39,348 nt of DNA from Fimbriimonadales bacterium (lineage in GTDB: Bacteria > Armatimonadota > Fimbriimonadia > Fimbriimonadales > Fimbriimonadaceae), in NCBI GenBank assembly GCA_026418055.1, contig JAOACB010000021.1:1-39348 (forward strand), written 5' to 3'. Both the position numbers and the translations under genes were made by a program. Shown here in pieces: positions 25,243 through 33,254 of the stretch. The notes under the pieces are model-generated. The model had not been told where the DNA came from. It saw only the letters and a program-made list of their open reading frames with translations, and did not search any database. How positions within the stretch are numbered: position 1 is the stretch's first letter; each line of letters starts with the position of its first letter.

Positions 25243-28053
25243 ATGAGGATCGTCCTGCCCGTTGCCGGTCTGACAGTTCTCGCCGTTTTGCTCGCCGCGC
25301 TGGGAGCGAGGCAACCCGGGTACTCGGCCGTGGTGCTGCGAGACGGGAGCCTCGCGGTGCTGCGGGGCGAGGAGGGCCTTCTGAGCGTGGGCCTCATCGG
25401 CTGGGGGCCGAACTGGGCGTGGGCCGACTGGGAGGGTAAGGTCCGCCCCGAGGGCAGCTCTTCCGCCGTCTCGGCCGCGCTGCGGCTGGCGACCGCCGCC
25501 ACGCTGAAGATCGAGGCCTCATGGAGGCCGGTGGGCGCCGATCGTCTCGCGTTCGAGGGAACGCTGTGGACCGACCGCCCCACGGGCCTGACCATGGCGG
25601 GACTCGGCCTGACGCTCGTCCGAGGCCGCGGAAACGCCGCCTGGACCGTGCGGGTGCCCGGAGGAACCCCTCTGCCGTTCGGCCAGCGAACCGACTTCGG
25701 CACGGTGCGGGAGGTCGTTCTCGAGGGCGGCGGCTTGGCGGTTCCGTTGCGGTTCGACCCTCCCGTGCGCGTCGGCATGGACGGCAACCTGCGGATCGCC
25801 TTGGCGACGGACCGCCTGGAGGCCGGTCGGCCGGTCCGCTTCCGCATCGAGCTGGCCTTCCCGGAGGCTTGCAGGCTCTATCCCGACCCCGGGGCCGCTC
25901 CCGCTCGCACCCCCGAGCAGAGCGGATGGTTCCCGTTCCTGCCGCAAGCAGCCGGCTCCGGCACCGACGAGCTGTCGCTGTCGAACTGGCTGGCCGCCCC
26001 TGCGGGTTCCGAGGGGAGGGTCGTGGCGCGCGGGGATCGGCTGTTCGCAGGGGGTCGGCCGATCCGCCTCTGGGGAGTCAACGTGTGCTACTCCGACTGC
26101 GCCCCGCCCAAGGAGCTCGCGGATCGCCGCGCCGCGTTCTACGCTCGCAACGGCGTCAACGCCGTTCGGCTCCACAAGTTCGCCGACGGGCCCGGCTGGG
26201 CCGGTATCCAGGAACCCGGAAGCTTCGCCCGCTTCGACGCGGAGGCGCTTGACCGGTTCGACTACTTCGTGGCCGCGCTGAAGAAGCGCGGGATCTACGT
26301 GAAGCTGTCTCCAACGTTCGGCGTGCGACTCGGGCCGGACGACCGAGCCGCCGTGCCGTACCTCGAGGAGTTCGGCCCTGCGCCGAAGCCCGGCGAGCGC
26401 CTGGCCACCGGTCACGGCGCGATCTTCCTCAGCCGCGAGCTGCAGGACCTGCAGATCGCCCAGATGCGCCGCCTGCTGGCGCACCGCAATCCGTACACGG
26501 GCCTCACCTACGCCCAGGATCCGGCGGTCGCCCTGATCGAGCTGTTCAACGAGGACAGCGCGCTGTTCTACGGCACCATGGACCGCCTGCAGAAGGTGCC
26601 CACGCTGCGTCGGCGGGCTGCCGAGCGCTTCGCCGACTGGCTCGCGCGCCGCTACGGCACCAAGCAGGCTTGGCTGGACGCTTGGGGACGAGAGGCGCTC
26701 AACCGCTTCACCGCGGAAGGCTTCAACGACGAGAGCTGGGAGGCCAAGAGGATCCACCCTGCGGGCAACCCTTGGTTCTACGATCCGACGCAGATGGCCG
26801 CTTGGACGCCCGCCGTGCGGCGCCGACTGCACGACACGATGCTCTTCCTGTACGAGCTGCAGAACGAGTTCTACGACCGCTACAAGGCCGAGCTGCGGCG
26901 CGCGGGCTACTCCGGCGAGGTCATCGCGTCGAACTGGATCGCCGGGAGGGGCTTCAGCCACTTCTACAACCTGCACTCGGACGCCCGCATCGGAATCGTC
27001 GACCGCCACAACTACATGGGCGGCTCCGACGGCTCTTGGATCCTCGACGACAGCATGCTGGAGCGACCGGGCTCGGGGATGCTCAGCACGGGCTTGCACC
27101 AAGTGGCCGACCGGCCCTTCAGCCTGTCCGAGTGGATCCACGTGTGGCCCAACGAGCGAGGGGTCGAAGGCCCGACCCTGCACGCGGCCTACGGCATAGG
27201 CCTGCAAGGTTGGGACGCGTCGTTCCTGTTCCAGAACGGCGACACCGGCGGGTTCGCCGAGCGTTTGGGGCGCAGCCAGTGGGAGGCTACCGCGCCGCAG
27301 GTGATGGGGATTCTTCCCATCGTCTCCCGCATGGTGCATCGGGGAGACGTGCGCGAGGCGCCGATCGTGGCGGCGCGCAACGTGCACGTGCCCTCGCTGG
27401 TCGAGGGGAGGCTGGGCTTCGACGATCAGGGGGACGCTGCCGGCGACGTCAAGACGGCGGACAGCGGCACCGTGCCCGCCGAGTCGCTGGCGGTCGGACG
27501 GAGCGTGGTGCGCTTCACGCCGCGGCACCAGGAGACCCAGCCGTTCGACCCCTCGGCCCACAAGCGGGACGGAGCGGTGCGCTCGGTCACAGGACAGCTC
27601 GCGTGGCACCCTCGGGACGCCGAGACCCGCGGGTGGGCGCAGATCGACACCGAAGGCACGCAGGGCGTGGTGGGCTTCGCCGAGGGCCTCTCCTTCCTCC
27701 TTCGGGACTGCCGGATCGAGATGCGCTCGCCCTACGCGGCGGTTCTCGTGACCGCGAGCTCGCCGAACGGCAAGGTCGCGGACGATCGGAAGCTGCTGGT
27801 GGCGGCGATCGCCCGAGCGCGCAACGCCGGCGCCAAGGTCTTGGGCACGCTGCTGCTGGAGCCCGGCCAGGGTCCGGTGCTGATGGAGCCGGTGCGCGCC
27901 AGGCTGGAGCTGCGCCGACCCGGCCGACCGACCGTGCACGTGCTGGACGCCCTCGGCCGGCGCACCGGGCGCACTGTGCCCCCTAGCGGCGGCGGCTTCG
28001 AGATCGACACTGGGCGGGACCGGAGTTGCTACTATCTCATCGAATACCCTTGA
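25243..28053 (+). CDS. exported or membrane-anchored TIM-barrel glycoside hydrolase (GH5-like)
   Basis: 936 residues. The N-terminus (IVLPVAGLTVLAVLLAALGA) is a signal anchor or signal peptide. Residues 250-650 form a clan GH-A-like barrel: LWGVNVCYSDC, RNGVNAVRLHKFADG, the acid/base motif IELFNEDS (Asn436-Glu437) and the likely nucleophile SLSEWIHVWPNE (Glu630). The first ~240 residues look like a beta-sandwich, and the C-terminal 250 residues contain further beta strands. The substrate is probably a beta-glycan outside the cytoplasm, but not assignable. Its stop TGA overlaps the ATG of the acyltransferase gene, so the next two genes are likely coupled to it. Confidence 0.85.
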   Translation: MRIVLPVAGLTVLAVLLAALGARQPGYSAVVLRDGSLAVLRGEEGLLSVGLIGWGPNWAWADWEGKVRPEGSSSAVSAALRLATAATLKIEASWRPVGADRLAFEGTLWTDRPTGLTMAGLGLTLVRGRGNAAWTVRVPGGTPLPFGQRTDFGTVREVVLEGGGLAVPLRFDPPVRVGMDGNLRIALATDRLEAGRPVRFRIELAFPEACRLYPDPGAAPARTPEQSGWFPFLPQAAGSGTDELSLSNWLAAPAGSEGRVVARGDRLFAGGRPIRLWGVNVCYSDCAPPKELADRRAAFYARNGVNAVRLHKFADGPGWAGIQEPGSFARFDAEALDRFDYFVAALKKRGIYVKLSPTFGVRLGPDDRAAVPYLEEFGPAPKPGERLATGHGAIFLSRELQDLQIAQMRRLLAHRNPYTGLTYAQDPAVALIELFNEDSALFYGTMDRLQKVPTLRRRAAERFADWLARRYGTKQAWLDAWGREALNRFTAEGFNDESWEAKRIHPAGNPWFYDPTQMAAWTPAVRRRLHDTMLFLYELQNEFYDRYKAELRRAGYSGEVIASNWIAGRGFSHFYNLHSDARIGIVDRHNYMGGSDGSWILDDSMLERPGSGMLSTGLHQVADRPFSLSEWIHVWPNERGVEGPTLHAAYGIGLQGWDASFLFQNGDTGGFAERLGRSQWEATAPQVMGILPIVSRMVHRGDVREAPIVAARNVHVPSLVEGRLGFDDQGDAAGDVKTADSGTVPAESLAVGRSVVRFTPRHQETQPFDPSAHKRDGAVRSVTGQLAWHPRDAETRGWAQIDTEGTQGVVGFAEGLSFLLRDCRIEMRSPYAAVLVTASSPNGKVADDRKLLVAAIARARNAGAKVLGTLLLEPGQGPVLMEPVRARLELRRPGRPTVHVLDALGRRTGRTVPPSGGGFEIDTGRDRSCYYLIEYP

Positions 28054-28718
28054 TGGTGTTGAGCGAGGGGTGTCCGAGACAGACGCATGGTCCGCTGGGG
28101 CCGCTCGTGGAGCGGTTGCTCCGATCCGGGGTCCGCAGGGGCTTCCACACCGTCTGGTGGCGGCCGCCCGAGGCGCCGCTGCCCCGGCCTTGCGTGCTGG
28201 TCGCCAACCACCACGGCTGGTTCGACGGACACCTGCTGTTCCTCGCGGTGCGCGCGATGGGGGTGCCGACGGTGCTTTGGGTGGAGCGGCTGGAGGAGTT
28301 TCCCTTCTTCGCGGCGGTGGGAGCGATGCCTTTCCCCAAAGGGGATCCGGCGCGGAGGGCCGCGACGATCCGGCGCACGGTGCGCTGGATGCGGCAGGGG
28401 GGCTGCTTGGCGCTGTTTCCCGAGGGAGAGTTGCACCGGCCTCCGGACCTGCTGCCGATGGGCAGGTCGATCGGGCTGCTGCAGAGGCTGGTGCCCCAGG
28501 CGCCGTTGGTGCCGGTGGCGATCCGCTACGAGATGTCGATCCACCAGCGGCCCGAGGCGTGGCTGTCGTTCGGCGGGCCGGAGGAACCCTGTCGGCTTGC
28601 GGCCACCCTCGGACGCCTGCTCTCCGAACGGGACGCCGATGGGTTCGAAGTCCTAGCCCGAGGGACCCCCGACGACGACGAGAAGTGGCGGTGGCCGTTC
28701 CTCGGACCGAGGGGATGA
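28053..28718 (+). CDS. PlsC-like acyltransferase
   Basis: 221 residues. The lysophosphatidic-acid acyltransferase signature is present: NHHGWFD (His53-x4-Asp58) and FPEG (122-125), with IGLLQRLVPQAPLVPVAIRYE downstream. It would transfer acyl groups from acyl-CoA or ACP to a hydroxyl acceptor at the membrane. Start: the ATG at 28053 shares bases with the TGA of the glycoside hydrolase gene (TGATG), and the stop overlaps the ATG of the phytoene synthase gene (ATGA). This tight coupling with a terpene synthase suggests that the acceptor could be a terpenoid or carotenoid glycoside, as in acylated carotenoids, but ordinary phospholipid synthesis remains possible. Confidence 0.86.
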   Translation: MVLSEGCPRQTHGPLGPLVERLLRSGVRRGFHTVWWRPPEAPLPRPCVLVANHHGWFDGHLLFLAVRAMGVPTVLWVERLEEFPFFAAVGAMPFPKGDPARRAATIRRTVRWMRQGGCLALFPEGELHRPPDLLPMGRSIGLLQRLVPQAPLVPVAIRYEMSIHQRPEAWLSFGGPEEPCRLAATLGRLLSERDADGFEVLARGTPDDDEKWRWPFLGPRG

Positions 28719-29593
28719 GCATGGCGAACGCGGAGTGGAGGGCCAGCCGCGAGGATTACGAGGTGTGCCGACGCCTGCACGCGCGGCACGGGTCGACCTA
28801 CTATCTGTCGTCCCGCCTGTTCCCGCCGCGGCGTCGGCGCCAGGTGGACGCGGTGTACGGGTTCGTGCGAGTGCCGGACGAGATCGTGGACAACGCGGCA
28901 GGAGCCACCAAGGAGGAGTGCGCGCGCAAGCTGGACGCCTACAGGCGCGAGCTCCTGGCGGGTTTGGAGGGGCAACGGCCGTTGCACCCGGTGCTGCGGG
29001 CTTTCTGCGAGACGGCGCGGCAGATCGCCATCCCGCCGGAGGAGCCCCAGATCTTTCTGGACGCGATGGAGCGCGATCTGGTGCAGTGCACCTACGCCAC
29101 CTACGACGACCTGCGCGGCTACATGAGGGGCAGCGCTGTGGCCGTGGCTCTGATGATGTTCCCGATCCTCGGGATCCCGATGCGCGAGGGATTTCGCGAG
29201 GGCGCGGCTTCTCTCGCCGAGGCCATGCAGATGACGAACTTCCTGCGGGACGTGGGAGAGGACCTCGACCGGGGCCGCGTCTACCTGCCGCTCGAGGACC
29301 TCGAACGCTTCGGGCTCACCCTGGACGACCTTCGGGCGAGGCGCTTGGACGAGCGCTTCGTCGGGCTGATGCGCTTCGAGATCGCCCGAACGCGCGAGCT
29401 GTATGCGGCGAGCGACCCGCACATCGCGCGGTTGCCCTCGTTCGGCCGCAAGCCCGTTCGGCTGGCCCGGGAGCTGTACAGCCGCATCCTGAACCGGATC
29501 GAGGATCGCGGTTACGACGTGTTCGGAGGACGGGCTCGCACCGGGCGGCTCGAAAGGGCTTGGACCGCTCTGCGCGTGGCGGTCGCGGGCTAG
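28715..29593 (+). CDS. crtB: phytoene/squalene synthase family protein
   Basis: 292 residues, typical length. The two Asp-rich motifs are DEIVD (55-59) and DVGED (179-183), in VRVPDEIVDNAAG and NFLRDVGEDLDRGRVYLP. The second motif with the preceding MQMTN favours a CrtB-like phytoene synthase, but HpnC/HpnD-type enzymes of squalene synthesis look similar. It condenses two prenyl diphosphates head to head. The ATG at 28715 overlaps the acyltransferase stop by 4 bases (ATGA). The gene ends 1 nt from the selD stop on the other strand. No desaturase or cyclase is in the window. Confidence 0.88.
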   Translation: MSMANAEWRASREDYEVCRRLHARHGSTYYLSSRLFPPRRRRQVDAVYGFVRVPDEIVDNAAGATKEECARKLDAYRRELLAGLEGQRPLHPVLRAFCETARQIAIPPEEPQIFLDAMERDLVQCTYATYDDLRGYMRGSAVAVALMMFPILGIPMREGFREGAASLAEAMQMTNFLRDVGEDLDRGRVYLPLEDLERFGLTLDDLRARRLDERFVGLMRFEIARTRELYAASDPHIARLPSFGRKPVRLARELYSRILNRIEDRGYDVFGGRARTGRLERAWTALRVAVAG

Positions 29594-29594
29594 C

Positions 29595-30584
29595 TCAGTC
29601 CAGGAGGATCGAGGGTTCGCCCTCGAGCACCCGACCGATCTCGGCGTATCCCTCGAGGGGTTGCTTGCTGAACAGCGCCAGCCCACCGCTGGTCTGGGGG
29701 TCCAGGGCGAGCGCCTTGCGCCAACCCGCCACCGAGGGACCGACGATCAGGCGGTCGCCCAGGTGCAGCTCGTTGGCTGCCGCTCCTCCGGTGGTGTTGC
29801 CCTCGGCGACCATCCTCTCCACCCCCGGCAGCACGGGAAGGGCCTCGGTGCGGATCTCGATGGCCACGCCGCTGGCTCGGGCCACGTGGAACAGGTGGCC
29901 GCACAAGCCGAAGCCGGTCACGTCGGTGGCGCACCGCACGCCGTGCCGCAGTCCCGCCTCGCAGGCGTCGCGGTTCAGCGCCGCCATCCAACGCACGGCC
30001 TCCTCCAGCTCCTCCCGCGAGCAGGAGTCGAACTTCGCCGCGGTCGACACGATGCCGCTGCCCAGCGGCTTGGTCAGGTAGATGCGGTCGCCCGGCTCGG
30101 CCGCGGTGTTGACGAACATCCTGCGCGGGTCGACCTCTCCCGTCACCGCCATGCCGAACTTCGGCTCCTTGTCCTCGACGCTGTGCCCTCCGACCACCAC
30201 GGCGCCGGCCTCCGTCGCCTTGTCGTAGGCTCCCTGCAGAACGGCGGCCCAGACCTCCGCCGGGGCCGCCGCGGGAGAGAAGCACGCGATGTTCAATACG
30301 GTGAGGGGACGGCCGCCCATGGCGTACACGTCGCTCAGCGCGTTGGCGGCCGCGATCGCGCCGTAGGCGTAAGGGTCGTCGACGATCGGCGTGAAGAAGT
30401 CCACCGTCTGAACCAAGGCTCGATCCTCGGACAGCCGGAACACCCCCGCGTCGTCGCTGGTTTCGAATCCGACGAGCAGGTTGGGGTTGGTCGACCGAGG
30501 AAGCCGGCGGAGCACCTCCGCCAGTTGGGTTGGCCCCAGCTTCGACGCTCAACCGGCGCAGGAGACGAGCTGCGTGAGGCGCAT
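29595..30584 (-). CDS. selD: selenophosphate synthetase with in-frame TGA (selenocysteine)
   Basis: 329 residues counting selenocysteine. The gene begins at the ATG at 30584 (MRLTQLVSCAG), then reads TGA at 30549-30551, then ASKLGPTQLAEVL, exactly where SelD carries its catalytic Cys or Sec in the family motif (CAG[C/U]xSKLGP). The body has the family features: DDAGVFRL, the ATP/metal motif TVDFFTPIVDDPYAYGAIAAANALSDVYAMGG, VVGGHSVED and LDPQTSGGLA. The enzyme makes selenophosphate from selenide and ATP for Sec-tRNA synthesis or selenouridine. An annotation that treats TGA as stop would start at GTG 30515 and lose the active site. A TAGAAT lies eight bases before the ATG, and its TAG is the stop codon of the upstream PIG-L gene. 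Confidence 0.92.
30504..30524 (-). promoter_or_regulatory. bSECIS-type hairpin in selD
   Basis: On the minus strand CTGGCGGAG-GTG-CTCCGCCGG forms a 9-bp stem (one G-U) with a GTG loop. The loop begins 33 nt after the TGA, inside the 16-37 nt range described for bacterial SECIS elements, and its first base is the expected G. It would direct SelB to recode the UGA. Confidence 0.7.
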
Positions 30585-30592
30585 CGGCACCG

Positions 30593-30598
30593 ATTCTA
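30593..30598 (-). promoter_or_regulatory. -10 element of selD, overlapping the upstream stop codon
   Basis: TAGAAT on the minus strand, eight bases before the ATG of selD, no SD. The TAG is also the stop of the PIG-L gene, so the promoter is embedded at the junction. Confidence 0.5.
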
Positions 30599-31423
30599 CC
30601 GTCCGTCCCCCACGCGGATGGCGCGGAACGGTTCCAGGCGCCTCCCCTCCAGTCCCATCCGCCGCGCCGCCTCGCGGGCTCGACCGTCGACCATCGACTG
30701 GATGTAGGCCAAGCGGGGCCCCGAAAACTGACTGGCGTGCACACCCAGCAGCCGCTGGGCTTCGTCCCAAACGTCGGAGGCGTCGAGGCCGGTGTTCGCG
30801 GCGCGCGTGGAGAAGAGCAGCATCCAGCCTTCGAAACCGGACCGCCGAGCGGCCTCGACGGCCGCGAGGCCCGCGTGCCTGTGGTCCCGGTGGTACACGC
30901 GCCGCACGTGCTCGGGATCGAACGTGAGCAGGATCTCCGGTTGGAACTCCCGGAACTCCGGCTCCAGCTTGCGGATCGCCTCCTCCGAGGGCTGGAGCCT
31001 GCCGTCCGGCAAACCCAGGAACCGCACCGACCGGATGCCGAACAGCTGGGCCGCGCGCAACTGCTCCTGGCGCCGGATCCGGGCGGTCGCACGGGCATCG
31101 TGCAACGGGTAGTAGCCCTTGTCGCCGTCCGTCATCACCACCAGGCGGACCTCGGCGCCGGTTTCCCGCAACCGAAGCAGCGTACCCCCCACGTAGAACG
31201 CCTCGTCGTCCGGGTGCGCCGTCACCAGCAGCACCCGCGCGCCGGGACGCAGCAGGCCCGTGTCCCCTAGGCGGACGGGCGGTAGGTTCGGCGGCTCGCC
31301 GGGAAAGAGCTCGATGCGCTGCGGCTGCCAGAGGTACACGCCGAGCAACCCCAGGCCGGTCAGCCCGATGACGGAACCGACGGCCCTTGCGAATCCCCTC
31401 CAGCCTCTTGGTCTGCGCCGCAT
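30596..31423 (-). CDS. membrane-anchored PIG-L/LmbE-family deacetylase
   Basis: 275 residues. A membrane helix at residues ~12-32 (ARAVGSVIGLTGLGLLGVYLW) precedes the PIG-L domain, so the catalytic part is probably outside the cytoplasm. The zinc motif is TAHPDDEAFYVGGTLLRL, with TFDPEHVRRVYHRDHRHAG supplying the further His ligands. The family removes acetyl groups from N-acetylglucosamine-type sugars. The ATG at 31423 is preceded by AAGAGGA; a frame extension to 31480 exists (MGADYSEL) but has no signal of its own. It lies directly upstream of selD. Confidence 0.87.
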   Translation of the reverse strand: MRRRPRGWRGFARAVGSVIGLTGLGLLGVYLWQPQRIELFPGEPPNLPPVRLGDTGLLRPGARVLLVTAHPDDEAFYVGGTLLRLRETGAEVRLVVMTDGDKGYYPLHDARATARIRRQEQLRAAQLFGIRSVRFLGLPDGRLQPSEEAIRKLEPEFREFQPEILLTFDPEHVRRVYHRDHRHAGLAAVEAARRSGFEGWMLLFSTRAANTGLDASDVWDEAQRLLGVHASQFSGPRLAYIQSMVDGRAREAARRMGLEGRRLEPFRAIRVGDGR

Positions 31424-31466
31424 CCGATCCTCTTCTTCTACGCGTCCGCCGCCGCCGAGTTCGGAG

Positions 31467-31472
31467 TAATCT
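31467..31472 (+). promoter_or_regulatory. -10 element of URO-D-like gene, leaderless type
   Basis: TAATCT ends six bases before the ATG at 31479 with no SD between. It lies in the 55-nt divergent gap to the PIG-L gene. Confidence 0.45.
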
Positions 31473-31478
31473 GCGCCC

Positions 31479-32537
31479 ATGCCCTTCGCCGAGGGCTGGA
31501 TGGCCCTCCACCTGGAAGCGCCCCGGCGGGTCCCGCGGACGGAGTACTCCGCCGAGTTCCACTGGGATCTGGTCCGAACCGTGACCGGCTTGGAGGTCGG
31601 TCCCGAGAGCGGCCCGGAACGAAGGGCGGAGGCCGCGAGGGCGTTCCAGAAGGCGTGGAGCTACGACCTCGCTTGGTCGACCTTGATCGGAGGCGAGGAG
31701 CTGGGCCCTTGGAGGACCCGGATGGGTCACGCGCGCTACATGGCCGCCGGGGAGGATTGGGATCCCGTGCTGTCGAGCCCGTTCCGCTCCGCCGAGGAGG
31801 TGCTCGCCTTCGATCCTCTCGAACGGCTGCCCCATCCGGACAGGGCCGTCCTTCGGCGCAGGTTCGAGGAGCATTACCGGGCCAACGTGGCTTTCCACGA
31901 CGACCTGGTGAACATGACCGGCGTGTACATCACCTGCGTCTCGGGCCTGATCGAGCTGTTCGGTTGGGAGCTGCTGCTCACGGCCCTGGGGACCGACCCC
32001 GCCCGCATGGGGGAGCTGACCGACCGCTACTGCCGTTGGATCGGCGCGTACTTCGAGGCCCTGGCGGAGGCGGACGTGCCTGTGGCGATGGTGCACGACG
32101 ACATCGTTTGGAGCTCGGGGCCCATCTTCCACCCCGATTGGTACCGCGCGCACGTGTTTGCGAACTACCGATGGATGTGGGAGCCTGTGCTCGCCTCGGG
32201 GAAGAAGCTGCTCTTCACCTCGGACGGCGACTACACGATGTTTCTACAGGACGTGGCCGACTGCGGCGCCCACGGCTTCGTGCTGGAGCCTCTGACGAGC
32301 CTCGAGCTCGCGGCGGAGCGTTACGGCCGCACGCACGTGCTGATCGGGAACGCCGACACCCGCATCCTGCTGGCGGGGCCGGAGTCCCGGATCCGAGCGG
32401 AGGTGGAGCGCTGCATGGCGGCGGGCAAGGCCTGCCCCGGCTACTTTCTGGCGGTGGGCAACCACATCCCGCCGAACACGCCGGTGGAGCACGCGCTGGC
32501 CTACGAGCGCGCCTACCGCGAGCTTTGCCGGCGCTGA
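31479..32537 (+). CDS. uroporphyrinogen-decarboxylase-like (URO-D/MtaA family) protein
   Basis: 352 residues. The fold is a URO-D-like TIM barrel: PVAMVHDDIVWSSGPIFHP, KLLFTSDGDYTMFLQDVADCGAHGFVLEP and, near the C-terminus, AVGNHIPPNTPVEHALAYERAY, the family's closing motif. Family members include HemE and the methylcobamide:coenzyme M methyltransferases (MtaA type). The weak HemE signature and the lone position point to the methyltransferase-like branch common in Armatimonadota, but substrate is unknown. No corrinoid protein is adjacent. The stop codon TGA directly adjoins the stop of the response regulator gene on the other strand (TGATCA). Confidence 0.82.
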   Translation: MPFAEGWMALHLEAPRRVPRTEYSAEFHWDLVRTVTGLEVGPESGPERRAEAARAFQKAWSYDLAWSTLIGGEELGPWRTRMGHARYMAAGEDWDPVLSSPFRSAEEVLAFDPLERLPHPDRAVLRRRFEEHYRANVAFHDDLVNMTGVYITCVSGLIELFGWELLLTALGTDPARMGELTDRYCRWIGAYFEALAEADVPVAMVHDDIVWSSGPIFHPDWYRAHVFANYRWMWEPVLASGKKLLFTSDGDYTMFLQDVADCGAHGFVLEPLTSLELAAERYGRTHVLIGNADTRILLAGPESRIRAEVERCMAAGKACPGYFLAVGNHIPPNTPVEHALAYERAYRELCRR

Positions 32538-33209
32538 TCAGCCAACGAACTTGTAGCCCACGCCGCGAACCGTCTGGATCCGCCGGGGGTTCCGCGGGTC
32601 CTCCTCGATCTTGGTGCGCAGCCACCGCACGTGCACGTCCACGGTGCGCTCGGTCACGAAGGCGTCCTTGCCCCAGACTCGGTCGAGAAGGGTGGCGCGG
32701 TTGAACACCAGGCCGGGGTTGCGCACGAAGAAGTACAGCAGCGAGAACTCCTTGGCAGAGAGCTTGAGCGGCTCGCCGCGGAGGGTGGCGGAGTGCGATC
32801 GGGGATCGACCACGAGGTCCCCGATCTCGACCACCTCGGGAACCGGCTCGCCGGTGGCTCTGCGCAGCACGGCCTTCACCCTGGCGGACAGCTCTCCCAG
32901 GTTGAACGGCTTGACGATGTAGTCGTCGGCTCCCATCTCCAGGCCCTGGATCCTGTCGGTCTCGCTGGCTCGGGCCGTCAGGAACAGGATCGGCACCTGG
33001 CTCTCCTTGCGGATGATGCGGCAGAGGTCGTAGCCGGACCGCTTGGGCAGCATGATGTCCAGCAGGATGACGTCGGGGCGGACGCGCCGGAAGAGGTTGA
33101 GCGCCTCCTCGGCCGAGGCGGCCGTGAAGGTCGTGTGGCCGTCGCGGCGCATGCGCATCTCGACGGTTTCGAGCAGCGTGGGCTCGTCGTCTACGATCAG
33201 CACCTTCAT
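32538..33209 (-). CDS. OmpR/PhoB-family response regulator
   Basis: 223 residues. The receiver domain has the acidic pocket at Asp7-Asp8, the phospho-acceptor Asp51 (DVILLDIMLP), Thr in FLTAR and Lys100 (VKPF). The winged-helix output domain is at ~130-223 (LSAKEFSLLYFFVRNPGLVFNRATLLDRVWG, TVDVHVRWLRTKIEEDP, RIQTVRGVGYKF). It would bind DNA as a dimer when phosphorylated. No histidine kinase is next to it, so the partner is elsewhere. It lies 45 nt after the KOW-like gene on the same strand. Its SD (GGAGGGAG) is about ten bases upstream of the ATG. Confidence 0.95.
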   Translation of the reverse strand: MKVLIVDDEPTLLETVEMRMRRDGHTTFTAASAEEALNLFRRVRPDVILLDIMLPKRSGYDLCRIIRKESQVPILFLTARASETDRIQGLEMGADDYIVKPFNLGELSARVKAVLRRATGEPVPEVVEIGDLVVDPRSHSATLRGEPLKLSAKEFSLLYFFVRNPGLVFNRATLLDRVWGKDAFVTERTVDVHVRWLRTKIEEDPRNPRRIQTVRGVGYKFVG

Positions 33210-33254
33210 GTTCGTGTCGCTCCCTCCGCGCGAAGGCGCCGATCGCAGGCGGGC

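Noticed and set aside
25519-28722. Minus-strand open frame of 1067 codons
   Set aside because: Antisense to the coupled GH5-like, acyltransferase and crtB genes; Arg/Pro/Ala/His-rich.
29595-30515. selD as a pseudogene truncated by a stop codon
   Set aside because: The TGA is at the exact Sec position of the family, the upstream codons encode the expected N-terminus and the downstream body is intact.
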